Assembly: GCF_022808935.1 (NCBI RefSeq)
Contig: NZ_JAKZFR010000008.1
Coordinates: forward strand, 1-64,000
Direction: 5' to 3'
Length of the DNA: 64,000 nt
Source: Geothrix sp. SG200
GTDB taxonomy: Bacteria > Acidobacteriota > Holophagae > Holophagales > Holophagaceae
Both the position numbers and the translations under genes were made by a program. Positions 39,730 to 48,101 of the stretch are shown here, one piece after another. Position 1 is the first letter of the stretch. Each line of letters starts with the position of its first letter. The notes under the pieces were generated by a model, which did no database searches, was not told the origin of the DNA, and saw only the letters and a list, made by a program, of their open reading frames with translations.

Positions 39730-40302
39730 TCAGGCCGATTCGGATTCCCCGGAAGGCGCCTCTGATCCGGCCCCGGGCGCCCGGGACGACCCCCGTATCG
39801 GGGACTTCAGCAGGAAGGCCTTCTTGTCCCGCTGGTACTCCGCCGGGTCGTAGTCCGGCGTCGCGGCCAGGCACCACTCCGCGTATTGATGGATGGACAT
39901 GACGGGCTTGGCGGGGTTCCCGCTGGCCAGGACATTCGGGGGGATGTTCCGCGTCACGACGGATCCCGCAGCGATCACGGAGTTGGGGCCGATGGTCACG
40001 CCGGGAAGGATGATGGCCCGCTGACCGATCACGCAGTTGTCCAGCACCGTGATCCGGCCGTACTTGATGACCTTCTTGTAGCGCTCCTGGTCGCGGAAGA
40101 CATGGGTGCCGCCGTCATGCGTGAGAAAGCAGACTTCCGCGGCCATGGCCACATGGTGCCCGATGGTGACCAGGTAGGGTTCTGAGCCGAAGTCAGGAAG
40201 TCCCCCCAGCTTGCAATCGCCCGGAAGGGTCAGGCCGGCCCTCCGGAGCTGCCAGAGCCGGAGGCGATTGTAGAATTTCCGCACGGAACTGACGATGAGC
40301 AT
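39730..40302 (-). CDS. Hexapeptide-repeat O-acetyltransferase (CysE/WbbJ-like)
   Basis: A 190-aa LbH acyltransferase. LbH repeats run from about residue 28 (CKLGGLPDFGSEPYLVTIGHHV) to about 140, with the catalytic His in FLTHDGGTH and the end motif ITVLDNCVIGQRAIILPGVTIGPNSVIAAGSVV. C-terminal residues 150-190 are an extra helical tail. Divergent from the carrier-protein operon across a shared AT-rich regulatory region, so it probably acetylates the cluster product or a surface glycan. Confidence 0.88.
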   Translation of the reverse strand: MLIVSSVRKFYNRLRLWQLRRAGLTLPGDCKLGGLPDFGSEPYLVTIGHHVAMAAEVCFLTHDGGTHVFRDQERYKKVIKYGRITVLDNCVIGQRAIILPGVTIGPNSVIAAGSVVTRNIPPNVLASGNPAKPVMSIHQYAEWCLAATPDYDPAEYQRDKKAFLLKSPIRGSSRAPGAGSEAPSGESESA

Positions 40303-40436
40303 GGATCCCCCTGGGGGCGCCCAGGATCGCGAAGAAGGTCCGATCGGGGCGGGGCTTGCAGTTTGGCAACTCCTCCAGAATCTGGAGGGAAAAGAACTGG
40401 CACATTCACGTGGATGATAAATAGTGGAACCGTTTT

Positions 40437-40458
40437 TTCAATAGTCAAATCTATTGAA
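40437..40458. promoter_or_regulatory. Inverted repeat in the divergent promoter region
   Basis: TTCAATAG-TCAAAT-CTATTGAA is a perfect 8-bp inverted repeat with a 6-base spacer. It lies in a local AT-rich patch between the acetyltransferase gene and the carrier-protein operon, about 100 bases before the latter's ATG, and is a reasonable operator. A second palindrome, CCTCCAGA-A-TCTGGAGG, is at 40372-40388. Confidence 0.45.
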
Positions 40459-40556
40459 TAACTGTAAAACAAGCATACATTCTGTGAATGCTGATGCCAG
40501 GAACGAATTGCCCCGAGCATCCCAATCCAAGGACACCGAAGGCAAGGAGAAAGACC

Positions 40557-40826
40557 ATGGTCGCGGACCCCAATGCTGTCGCCCCTGAGCTCCGCGAGTT
40601 CATCTCGCGGAACTTCCTGTTCAGCGACCAGGGCTTCAAGTACGGAGATGACGCCTCCTTCCTGCGGGAAGGCATCATCGATTCGCTGGGGGTCATGGAA
40701 CTGGTGACCTTCGTGGAGAAGCAGTACGGCATCGCGGTGGCCGACCATGAGCTCCTGCCGAGCAACTTCGATTCCGTGAGCCGGCTGAGCTCGTTCATCA
40801 CCAGCAAGCTGGCGGGCCATTCATGA
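40557..40826 (+). CDS. Acyl carrier protein
   Basis: An 89-aa carrier protein. The phosphopantetheine Ser is in FLREGIIDSLGVMELVTFVE. Helices III-IV follow (KQYGIAVADHELLPSNFDSV). The ATG at 40557 has AAGGAG ahead. It differs from fatty-acid AcpP and is of the D-alanyl/amino-acid or secondary-metabolite carrier kind. The next gene is an AMP-ligase, which is the likely loading enzyme. Confidence 0.9.
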   Translation: MVADPNAVAPELREFISRNFLFSDQGFKYGDDASFLREGIIDSLGVMELVTFVEKQYGIAVADHELLPSNFDSVSRLSSFITSKLAGHS

Positions 40827-40836
40827 GGGGTTCCGG

Positions 40837-42342
40837 GTGCTTGTCCACGAATTCCTGACCCGCTCGGCCGCCAGCTTCCCACAGAAGGTCGCCCTGGTGT
40901 GTGATGGCCGGCGGCTGACCTACGCGGAGCTGGACGACATGACGGACCGGCTCGGGAACGCCCTCGTCCGGGGGGGCGTGGGCCGTGGCGACCGGGTCGC
41001 CCTCCACCTGCCCAACTCGGTGGAGGCGGTGGTCGGGATCTTCGCCGCGCTGAAGGCGGGCGGGACCTTCGTGTGCATCAACGCCTCCACCAAGGCGGAG
41101 AAGCTGGCCTACATCCTGAACGATTGCCGTGCCAAGGCGCTGTTGATGCAGGAGCGAACCGGAGGCTGGGAGGCCGTCCCCTCGCTCTCCCTCGGCATCC
41201 TCTGCGGCGCGCAGGAGACGCCTGCGGATCCGCGCCTGCGGCGCTTCGAGGAGATCCTGGCGGAAGCGCCGGCGACTCCCCTGCCCCTGTGCAACATCGA
41301 CCTGGACCTGGCCTGCCTGGTCTACACCTCGGGAAGCACCGGCGAACCCAAGGGCGTGATGTGCGATCACAGCAACGTGGATTTCGCCAGCACCGCCATC
41401 ATGACCTACCTGGAGAACCGGGCGGAGGACGTCATCCTCAGCGCCCTGCCCCTGTCCTTCGACTACGGCCTGTACCAGCTCCTGATGGCGTTCAAGATGG
41501 GCGGGACGCTGGTGCTGGAGCGGTCCTTCATGTACCCGACCGTGATCCTCCAGCAGATCCAGGAGGAGCGCCCCACCGGATTTCCCGGGGTTCCGACCAT
41601 CTTCGCCATGCTGGTCCAGAAGGACCTTCGCGCCTACGACACCTCCAGCCTCCGCTACCTCACCAACACGGCGGCCTCCCTGCCGCCCAACCGGATCCTC
41701 GAGCTGCAGGCCGCCTTCCCGGGCGTGGCGCTCTATTCGATGTACGGCCTCACCGAGACCAAGCGCACCCTCTACCTGCCCCCGGACCAGCTCGCCCTCC
41801 GGCCCGGCTCCGTCGGCATCCCCATTCCCGGCACCGAGGCCTGGATCGAGGACGAATCGGGGCGGCGCCTGGGACCGGGCGAGACGGGGGAGCTGGTGGT
41901 GCGCGGCCGGCATGTGATGCGCGGCTACTGGGAGGCCCCGGAGGCGACGGCCCAGCGGTTCCGTCCGGGCCCCATCCCGGGCGAGCGGCTCTGCTACTCC
42001 GGAGACCTGTTCCGCCAGGACGCCGAAGGGTACTTCTACTTCCTCAGCCGGAAGGACGACATCATCAAGAGCCGCGGGGAGAAGGTGGCTCCCAAGGAAG
42101 TGGAGAACGTCCTTCACATGCTCCCCGGCGTCACCGCCGTGGTGGTGGGCGTTCCCGACCCGACGGCCGGAGAGGTCGTGAAGGCCTTCGTCGTGGCCAA
42201 CGGGACGCCGCTGACGGAAGCCCAGGTGATCGCCCATTGCCGGGCGCACCTGGAGGATTTCATGGTTCCGAAATACGTCGAATTCAGGACCGATCTGCCC
42301 ATGACCTCCTCCGGGAAGGTCAGCCGGCTCGGACTTCAGTAG
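40837..42342 (+). CDS. AMP-dependent acyl/aminoacyl ligase
   Basis: A 501-aa ANL-superfamily adenylating enzyme. Core motifs: VYTSGSTGEPKGVM near residue 167, NTAASLPPN near 280, YSMYGLTETKRTLY near 300, YSGDLFRQDAEGYFYFLSRKDDIIKSRGEKV near 385-415 and the catalytic Lys in SSGKVSRL at the C-terminus. The GTG start at 40837 follows GAGGGG. The paired carrier protein suggests it activates an acid and loads it on the PPant arm. Confidence 0.92.
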   Translation: MLVHEFLTRSAASFPQKVALVCDGRRLTYAELDDMTDRLGNALVRGGVGRGDRVALHLPNSVEAVVGIFAALKAGGTFVCINASTKAEKLAYILNDCRAKALLMQERTGGWEAVPSLSLGILCGAQETPADPRLRRFEEILAEAPATPLPLCNIDLDLACLVYTSGSTGEPKGVMCDHSNVDFASTAIMTYLENRAEDVILSALPLSFDYGLYQLLMAFKMGGTLVLERSFMYPTVILQQIQEERPTGFPGVPTIFAMLVQKDLRAYDTSSLRYLTNTAASLPPNRILELQAAFPGVALYSMYGLTETKRTLYLPPDQLALRPGSVGIPIPGTEAWIEDESGRRLGPGETGELVVRGRHVMRGYWEAPEATAQRFRPGPIPGERLCYSGDLFRQDAEGYFYFLSRKDDIIKSRGEKVAPKEVENVLHMLPGVTAVVVGVPDPTAGEVVKAFVVANGTPLTEAQVIAHCRAHLEDFMVPKYVEFRTDLPMTSSGKVSRLGLQ

Positions 42343-42350
42343 GAGCGTCC

Positions 42351-44339
42351 ATGTGCGGCATCGTGGGCATCTGCGCGCTCAACGGGGAACCCCCGGCCGA
42401 GGCCTCGATCCTGCGTCGCATGCTGGGGATGATCCGCCACCGGGGGCCGGACCAGTTCGGGATCTACGTGGACGACCACGCGGCCCTCGGCAGCGCGCGG
42501 CTCAGCATCATCGACCTGAGCACCGGCCAGCAGCCCATCTCCAACGAGGACGGCAGCCTCTGGATCGTGTTCAACGGGGAGATCTTCAACCACCCGGAGC
42601 TCCGCCAGGAGCTGGAGCGGCGGGGGCACCGGTTCGCCACCGCCTGCGATACGGAAACGGTCCTTCACGCCTACGAAGAGTACGGTCCGGGATGCCTGGC
42701 GAAGTTCAACGGCCAGTTCGCCATCGCCATCTGGGATACGCGGAACCGCGCCTTGTTCCTGGCCCGGGACCGGCTGGGCGTACGGCCCCTGTTCTACACC
42801 GTTGCCGACGGCCGCCTGGTGTTCGGCTCCGAGATCAAGGCGCTCCTGGCCGCCCCCGGCGTGGTGGCCGCCGCGGATCCCCTGGCGCTGGACCAGATCT
42901 TCACGTTCTGGAGCCCCCTCTCGCCGCGCTCCTTCTTCCAGGGGATCGAGGAGGTCCCGCCGGGCCATTACCTGCGGCTGCGGGAGGGCCGAGTGGCCCT
43001 GGAACCCTACTGGCAGCTGACCTTCCCGGAAGGCCGGCCGGAGCCCGCACGTTCCAAGGACGAGTACGCCGCGGAACTGCGGGAGCTCCTCATCGATGCC
43101 ACGCGCATCCGGCTGCGGGCGGACGTGCCCGTGGGCGCCTACCTGAGCGGGGGGCTGGATTCCTCCACCATCACCGCGATCATCCGCCACCACACGGCGA
43201 GCCCGCTGGAGACCTTCTCAATCTCCTTCTCGGACGCGGACTACGACGAAAGCGGGTTTCAGACCCGGATGGCCCGGCATCTGGGCACCGATCACCACGT
43301 GGTTCACGCCTCCGATGCCGACATCGGGAGGGTGTTCCCGGAGGTGGTCTGGCACGCGGAGACCCCGCTTCTCAGGACCTCTCCGGCGCCGATGTTCCTC
43401 CTGTCCGGGTTGGTCCGGGAGAAGGGGTTCAAGGTGGTCCTCACGGGCGAGGGGGCCGATGAGTTCCTGGCGGGCTACGACCTGTTCAAGGAAGCCAAGA
43501 TCCGCCGGTTCTGGGCGGCCCAGCCCGACTCCAAGCTCCGTCCGGCCCTGTTCAGCCGGATCTACCCCTGGATCTCCGGGCTGACCCAGGGCGGGTCGGC
43601 CTATGCGACGGCCTTCTTCGGCCTGGGACTGGAGGAAACCGCCTCCTCCAGCTATTCCCACAGCCTCCGCTGGCGCACCACCAGCCGGGCCAAGCGCTTC
43701 TTCAGCGACGACCTGGCGGATCGAATCCGCGCCGCCGGCTCCGGCGACCATCTGGATCCCGCCCTCCCCGCCGGCTTCGACGGCTGGGATCCCCTTCACC
43801 GGGCCCAGTACCTGGAGATCTCCATCTTCTTGTCCCAGTACCTGCTGTCCTCCCAGAGCGACCGGGTGGCCATGGGGCATTCGGTGGAGGGACGGTTCCC
43901 TTTCCTGGATCATCGGGTGGTTGATTTCTGCAACCGGCTCCCCCCGGACCTGAAGCTTCGTGGCCTCAAGGAGAAGTACCTGCTGAAGGAGGTCAGCCGC
44001 GAGTGGCTGCCCGCCGAGATCACCGACCGGCCCAAGCAGCCCTACCGCGCCCCGATCCATCGGGCCTTCTTCAACGACTCGCCTCCGGACTACCTCGAGG
44101 AGCTGCTCTCGCCCTCCGCCATCCGCGCCTCGGGCTTCTTCAATCCCGCGGCCGTGGACCATCTAGTCGCCAAGGCCCGGCGGGGCCAGGGCCTGGGCGA
44201 GACCGACGACATGGCCCTGGCCGGCATCATCTCCACCCAGCTCGTGGACGCGCAGTTCCTGTCCGGATTCGTACCGGCCCACCCCCTGGACGATGGCGAC
44301 GACGTGAAGGTCGTGATCGGTCGGGGCGTCTGTTCCTGA
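42351..44339 (+). CDS. asnB: AsnB-type glutamine-hydrolysing amidotransferase
   Basis: A 662-aa class II amidotransferase. Cys2 at the N-terminus (MCGIVGICALNG) is the glutaminase nucleophile. IRHRGPDQFGIY and FNGEIFNHPELR lie in the glutaminase domain. The synthetase domain has the PP-loop GAYLSGGLDSSTITAI near 262 and LTGEGADEFLAGYDLF. In clusters with a carrier and ligase, such enzymes often amidate something other than free aspartate. TAGGAG precedes the ATG. Confidence 0.92.
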   Translation: MCGIVGICALNGEPPAEASILRRMLGMIRHRGPDQFGIYVDDHAALGSARLSIIDLSTGQQPISNEDGSLWIVFNGEIFNHPELRQELERRGHRFATACDTETVLHAYEEYGPGCLAKFNGQFAIAIWDTRNRALFLARDRLGVRPLFYTVADGRLVFGSEIKALLAAPGVVAAADPLALDQIFTFWSPLSPRSFFQGIEEVPPGHYLRLREGRVALEPYWQLTFPEGRPEPARSKDEYAAELRELLIDATRIRLRADVPVGAYLSGGLDSSTITAIIRHHTASPLETFSISFSDADYDESGFQTRMARHLGTDHHVVHASDADIGRVFPEVVWHAETPLLRTSPAPMFLLSGLVREKGFKVVLTGEGADEFLAGYDLFKEAKIRRFWAAQPDSKLRPALFSRIYPWISGLTQGGSAYATAFFGLGLEETASSSYSHSLRWRTTSRAKRFFSDDLADRIRAAGSGDHLDPALPAGFDGWDPLHRAQYLEISIFLSQYLLSSQSDRVAMGHSVEGRFPFLDHRVVDFCNRLPPDLKLRGLKEKYLLKEVSREWLPAEITDRPKQPYRAPIHRAFFNDSPPDYLEELLSPSAIRASGFFNPAAVDHLVAKARRGQGLGETDDMALAGIISTQLVDAQFLSGFVPAHPLDDGDDVKVVIGRGVCS

Positions 44340-44348
44340 GGAATGCCC

Positions 44349-45347
44349 ATGCCCATGAACCCGCGAGTCCTGGATATCGATGCTGCCGCCGAGACGGATC
44401 GGATCGTGCAGTGGCTGAGGGAGAACATGCGGGGTCTCCACCGCATGGGCGCCGTGCTCGGCATCAGCGGGGGGATCGATTCCTCCGTGTGCCTGGCGCT
44501 CTGCGTCAAGGCCTTCGGGCCCGAGCGGGTGGTGCCCCTCCTGCTGCCGGAGAAGGACTCGGATCCAGCCTCGGAGGATCTTGCCCGGATGCTGGCGGCC
44601 CACTTCGGCGTCACCCCCGTGCTGGAGGTCATCACGCCGGCGCTGGATGGGTATGCCTGCTACCAGCGGCGGGACGAGGCCATCGCACGGGTCTTCCCCG
44701 AGTACGACGCCAGCGCCGGCTACAAGGCCAAGATCGTCCTGCCCCCGGGGCTCCTGGACCAGGGCACGCTGAACGTCTTCTCCCTGACGATCATCACCCC
44801 CGAAGGCGAGGAGAGGAGCGCGCGGCTGCGCCCCGCGGAGCTGGCCCAGATCGTGGCTGCGTCCAATTTCAAGCAGCGAACCCGCACGGCGATGCTCTAC
44901 TACCACGCCGAACTGAGGAACTACGCGGTCATCGGGACGCCCAACAAGAACGAGCACGACCAGGGGTTCTTCGTGAAATACGGCGATGGCGGCGTGGACC
45001 TGATGCCCATCGTCCACCTCTACAAGACGCAGGTGTACCAGCTCGCCCGCCACTTGGATGTCCCCGAGGTCATCCAGAAACGCACCCCGACCTCGGATAC
45101 GTACAGCGCCCCCTCGACCCAGGAGGAGTTCTTCTTCCGCATCCCGTTCAGGATCATGGACCTGCTCTGGTACGCCCTGGAGAACCAGGTTTCCGTGGAG
45201 GAGACGGCCGCGGCCCTGGACATGACGTCCGACCAGGTGCAGCGCGCCTTCGACGACTTCACCCAGAAGAAGCGGTCGACGTACTACCTGCGGACCCCTC
45301 CCCTCGACATGACCTCCCTTGGAACGCCGGCCTTCGCGGGCCGCTGA
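44349..45347 (+). CDS. NadE-like amidating enzyme (divergent NAD synthase family)
   Basis: A 332-aa PP-loop enzyme. GAVLGISGGIDSSVCLAL near 30 and GTPNKNEHDQGFFVKYGDGGVDLMPI near 195 match ammonia-dependent NAD synthase. The family's usual Psa-LW-gQ-tDE region is replaced by KRTPTSDTYSAPSTQEEFFF. Three ATG codons (44343, 44349, 44355) follow a GAGGA site. The middle one has best spacing. Because of context and the divergent C-terminus it may amidate the cluster intermediate. Classical NadE remains possible. Confidence 0.8.
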   Translation: MPMNPRVLDIDAAAETDRIVQWLRENMRGLHRMGAVLGISGGIDSSVCLALCVKAFGPERVVPLLLPEKDSDPASEDLARMLAAHFGVTPVLEVITPALDGYACYQRRDEAIARVFPEYDASAGYKAKIVLPPGLLDQGTLNVFSLTIITPEGEERSARLRPAELAQIVAASNFKQRTRTAMLYYHAELRNYAVIGTPNKNEHDQGFFVKYGDGGVDLMPIVHLYKTQVYQLARHLDVPEVIQKRTPTSDTYSAPSTQEEFFFRIPFRIMDLLWYALENQVSVEETAAALDMTSDQVQRAFDDFTQKKRSTYYLRTPPLDMTSLGTPAFAGR

Positions 45348-45377
45348 TTCGGCTACCGCCTCCTTGGAGGGCTCCCC

Positions 45378-46307
45378 ATGACCGCGATGCCCGGACTCCC
45401 GCCCCCGCAACCCATCCTGGTGTGGATCAGGAGGAGCTTCCTTCCCGTGGTGGCGGCCCTCCTCCTGACCTGCTCCCCCGGGGCGGGGACCTCCGGAGCC
45501 GCCCAACCCAAGGAGCGCGCCGTGCCGCACGAACCTGCCTCAAGGATCCTCTTCCTGCACCACAGCACCGGCGAGGCCATCTGGGATGCGGGTCTGCCCC
45601 AGTTCTTCCAGACCTGGAACGCGACCCACGGCACCCGTTACGCCATCACCAAGATGACGTATCCGATGGCCAACGGCGGGCACACCCGGCTGGACCGGAT
45701 GCTCCCCACCCGGGTGTTCCGGCTCCTGGTGCACGACCGCTATCCCTGGGAGAACAACCCCTACGACTACTGGAACCTTTGGGTGGCCCACGCCGGGGCC
45801 GCGAGGGACCGGCAGGAGCCGAACCTGGACGACCTCGTCGCGTCCCACGACGTCATCGTCTTCAAGCACTGCTTCCCCATCAGCCGGGTCCTGCCCGAGG
45901 ACGGAGCCCCCAACGTGGCTTCTCCGAAGAAGACCCTCGCCAACTACCGCCTGCAGTACGAGGCCCTCAAGACCCGCATGCACCAGTTCCCCCGCACGAC
46001 CTTCATCGTGTGGACGGGGCCGGCGCTGACGGAGGCCTCCACCACCCCGGAAGAGGCCGAGCGCGCCCGGCAGTTCGCCACCTGGGTGAAGGAGACCTGG
46101 GACGAGAAGGGCGACAACATCTTCGTGTGGGACTTCCGCGACCTGGAGACCGAGGGAGGCTTGTACCTGAAGCCGGCCCATGCCGACGGGCCCACCAATG
46201 CCCATCCCTCCCGGACCTTCGCCGTGAAGGCCGCTCCGCTCCTGGGGCGGCGCATCGTGGACGTCCTCGAGGGGCGGGGAGACCAGTCCAGCCTGACCGG
46301 AGGCTGA
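45378..46307 (+). CDS. Exported SGNH-hydrolase-like protein
   Basis: A 309-aa protein with a hydrophobic leader (SFLPVVAALLLTCSPGAG) that could be Sec or an atypical lipobox. The mature N-terminus SRILFLHHSTGEAIWDAGL puts a Ser in an SGNH-like position. DVIVFKHCFPIS, TTFIVWTGPALTEAS and the C-terminal NAHPSRTFAVKAAPLLG hold other conserved-looking residues. It probably deacylates or modifies an extracellular glycan. Family assignment is moderate. Confidence 0.6.
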   Translation: MTAMPGLPPPQPILVWIRRSFLPVVAALLLTCSPGAGTSGAAQPKERAVPHEPASRILFLHHSTGEAIWDAGLPQFFQTWNATHGTRYAITKMTYPMANGGHTRLDRMLPTRVFRLLVHDRYPWENNPYDYWNLWVAHAGAARDRQEPNLDDLVASHDVIVFKHCFPISRVLPEDGAPNVASPKKTLANYRLQYEALKTRMHQFPRTTFIVWTGPALTEASTTPEEAERARQFATWVKETWDEKGDNIFVWDFRDLETEGGLYLKPAHADGPTNAHPSRTFAVKAAPLLGRRIVDVLEGRGDQSSLTGG

Positions 46308-46359
46308 GGCCCGCCACCCGCGACGACACAAAGCTTCTGGCATGGCCAGGGAGGAAGCG

Positions 46360-47094
46360 ATGAAAGACGACAAGACGGGTGAAAGCGCCAGCTCCGCGAA
46401 CCCCGCAGGGGACCAGACCCCCGCCGCCCTGCTTGCGGCCGGCCATCACCGCTTTCTGGGAGTCGACCTGCTGGTGGGCGAGGATGTCCTGGTCCCGCGA
46501 GAGGAGACGGAGATCCTGGGACGGGAAGTCCTGGCCCTCCTCCGCGCTCGGTCGGCCGAGGCACCGGAGCGGGAGCTGCGGATGATCGACATGGGGTGCG
46601 GGGCGGGGAATCTGGCCTGCATTGCGGCGCTGGGGGTGCCCTCCGTGAGGGCGTGGGCCGCGGACATATCGGACGCCTGTGTCCGCCTGACTCGGGCGAA
46701 CGTGGCTCGACTCGGCCTGGAAGATCGGGTCATGGTCGCCCAGGGGGATCTCTTCGCGGCCCTCGCGGGCGAAGGCCTGGAAGGCACCATGGACCTGGTG
46801 GTGATGAACCCGCCCTACATTCCTTCCCATGTGCTGGAGGCCACCCTGGCCGGCCTCCTTGAGCATGAACCGAGGGCGGCCTTCGACGGCGGCCCGTACG
46901 GGATCACGATCTTCACGCGGCTCCTGCAGGAGGCGCCGGCCTTCCTGAAACCAGGGGGGCACCTCCTGTTCGAGTTCGGGTTGGGACAGGCCAAGATGGT
47001 GCAGGCGCTGGCGGAGCGAAACCATCGCCACTCCACCATCCGGTTCGTCGCGGATGCCCAGGACCATCCGCGGGTGGCCGTCCTCGGGCTGTAG
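46360..47094 (+). CDS. PrmC/HemK-like SAM-dependent methyltransferase
   Basis: A 244-aa class I methyltransferase. VLVPREETEIL near 45, the SAM site MIDMGCGAGNLACIAAL near 75, and the NPPY motif VVMNPPYIPSHVLEA near 150 are PrmC/HemK-like (amide-N methylation). The length is shorter than release-factor PrmC, and the N-terminal helical domain is missing, so it may have a different substrate. The ATG at 46360 follows a GGGAGG site. It is convergent with the E1-beta gene. Confidence 0.82.
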   Translation: MKDDKTGESASSANPAGDQTPAALLAAGHHRFLGVDLLVGEDVLVPREETEILGREVLALLRARSAEAPERELRMIDMGCGAGNLACIAALGVPSVRAWAADISDACVRLTRANVARLGLEDRVMVAQGDLFAALAGEGLEGTMDLVVMNPPYIPSHVLEATLAGLLEHEPRAAFDGGPYGITIFTRLLQEAPAFLKPGGHLLFEFGLGQAKMVQALAERNHRHSTIRFVADAQDHPRVAVLGL

Positions 47095-47097
47095 CCC

Positions 47098-48090
47098 TCA
47101 CCAGATGGGCGCCGCCTCCAAGGTTCGTGCCACCAGCTGCCGGGCCGCCGCGGCGATGGCGTCGGCCTGCGGCGCGAAGGCCTGCTCCAGGGGGTAGCTG
47201 GAGGGGGCCGGGGCGTCCGGGCCCGTGAGGCGGACGATGGGAGCCTTGAGGGCCTCGAAGGCCTGCTCGGCGATCAGAGCCGCCACCTCGGCACCCACAC
47301 CGCAGAGACGGCTGGCCTCGTGGACGAGGACGGCGCGGCCCGTCTTCCGCACCGAGGCGAGGATGGTGGCCTCGTCCAGGGGCTTGAGGGTGCGCAGGTC
47401 CACCACCTCGGCGGAGACACCCTCGGCCGCCAGGGCCTCGGCGGCGGCCAGGCAGGTGTGGACGGTCTTGGCGTAGGAGATGAGGGTGACGTCCGAGCCC
47501 TCGCGGCGGATGGCGGCCTTCCCGAGGGGGACGACCTCGTCGGCCTCCGGCACTTCGCCCGGCGCGAAGGCCAGGCCGATGTCCATGAAGAAGAGCACGG
47601 GGTTCTCGTCGCGGATGGCGGCCTTCATGAGGCCCTTGGCGTCCGCGGGCGTGGCGGGCATCACCACCTGGAGGCCTGGAGCGTGGACGAACCAGGCCTC
47701 CAGGTTGTGGTTGTGCTGGGCGCCCACGCTCCAGCCCCCGCCGGTCATGGCCAGCGCCACCATGGGGAAGGAGAACTGGCCGCCGGACATGTAGCGCAGC
47801 TTGCCCGCGCTGTTCACCAGCTCGTCCATGGCGAAGCAGAGGAAGGGCGCGAAGAGCAGGTCCACCACCGGGCGCAGGCCCGTGGCGGCGGCCCCGGCGG
47901 CGGTGCCGGCGATGATGCCCTCGGCCAGGGGCGTGTTGCGCACGCGCTGGGGCCCGAAGGCCTTGAGCAGGCCCTTGCGCTTGGTGGCGGTGCCCTCGCC
48001 GAACATGAGCACGCGGGAGTCGCGGGCCATCTCCTCGTGGAGGGCGGCTTCGACGGCGTCGTGGAAGGTCATCTGAATCATCTGGGTCAT
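47098..48090 (-). CDS. 2-oxoacid dehydrogenase E1 beta subunit
   Basis: A 330-aa transketolase-like subunit. TFHDAVEAALHEEMARDSRV at the start, FGEGTATKRKGLLKAFG, NTPLAEGIIAGTAAGAAATG, and RPVVDLLFAPFLCFAMDEL fit the E1-beta/acetoin dehydrogenase beta family. The C-terminal domain includes DLRTLKPLDEATI. Downstream of E1-alpha by 11 bases. No E2 or E3 gene is adjacent. With TPP, E1 decarboxylates a 2-oxoacid or cleaves acetoin. Confidence 0.9.
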   Translation of the reverse strand: MTQMIQMTFHDAVEAALHEEMARDSRVLMFGEGTATKRKGLLKAFGPQRVRNTPLAEGIIAGTAAGAAATGLRPVVDLLFAPFLCFAMDELVNSAGKLRYMSGGQFSFPMVALAMTGGGWSVGAQHNHNLEAWFVHAPGLQVVMPATPADAKGLMKAAIRDENPVLFFMDIGLAFAPGEVPEADEVVPLGKAAIRREGSDVTLISYAKTVHTCLAAAEALAAEGVSAEVVDLRTLKPLDEATILASVRKTGRAVLVHEASRLCGVGAEVAALIAEQAFEALKAPIVRLTGPDAPAPSSYPLEQAFAPQADAIAAAARQLVARTLEAAPIW

Positions 48091-48101
48091 GGGTCGGCTC
48101 C

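Noticed and set aside
39476-39853. Plus-strand frame after tRNA-Pro
   Set aside because: It runs through hairpins, T-arm copies and the 3' end of the acetyltransferase gene; no ribosome site or motif.
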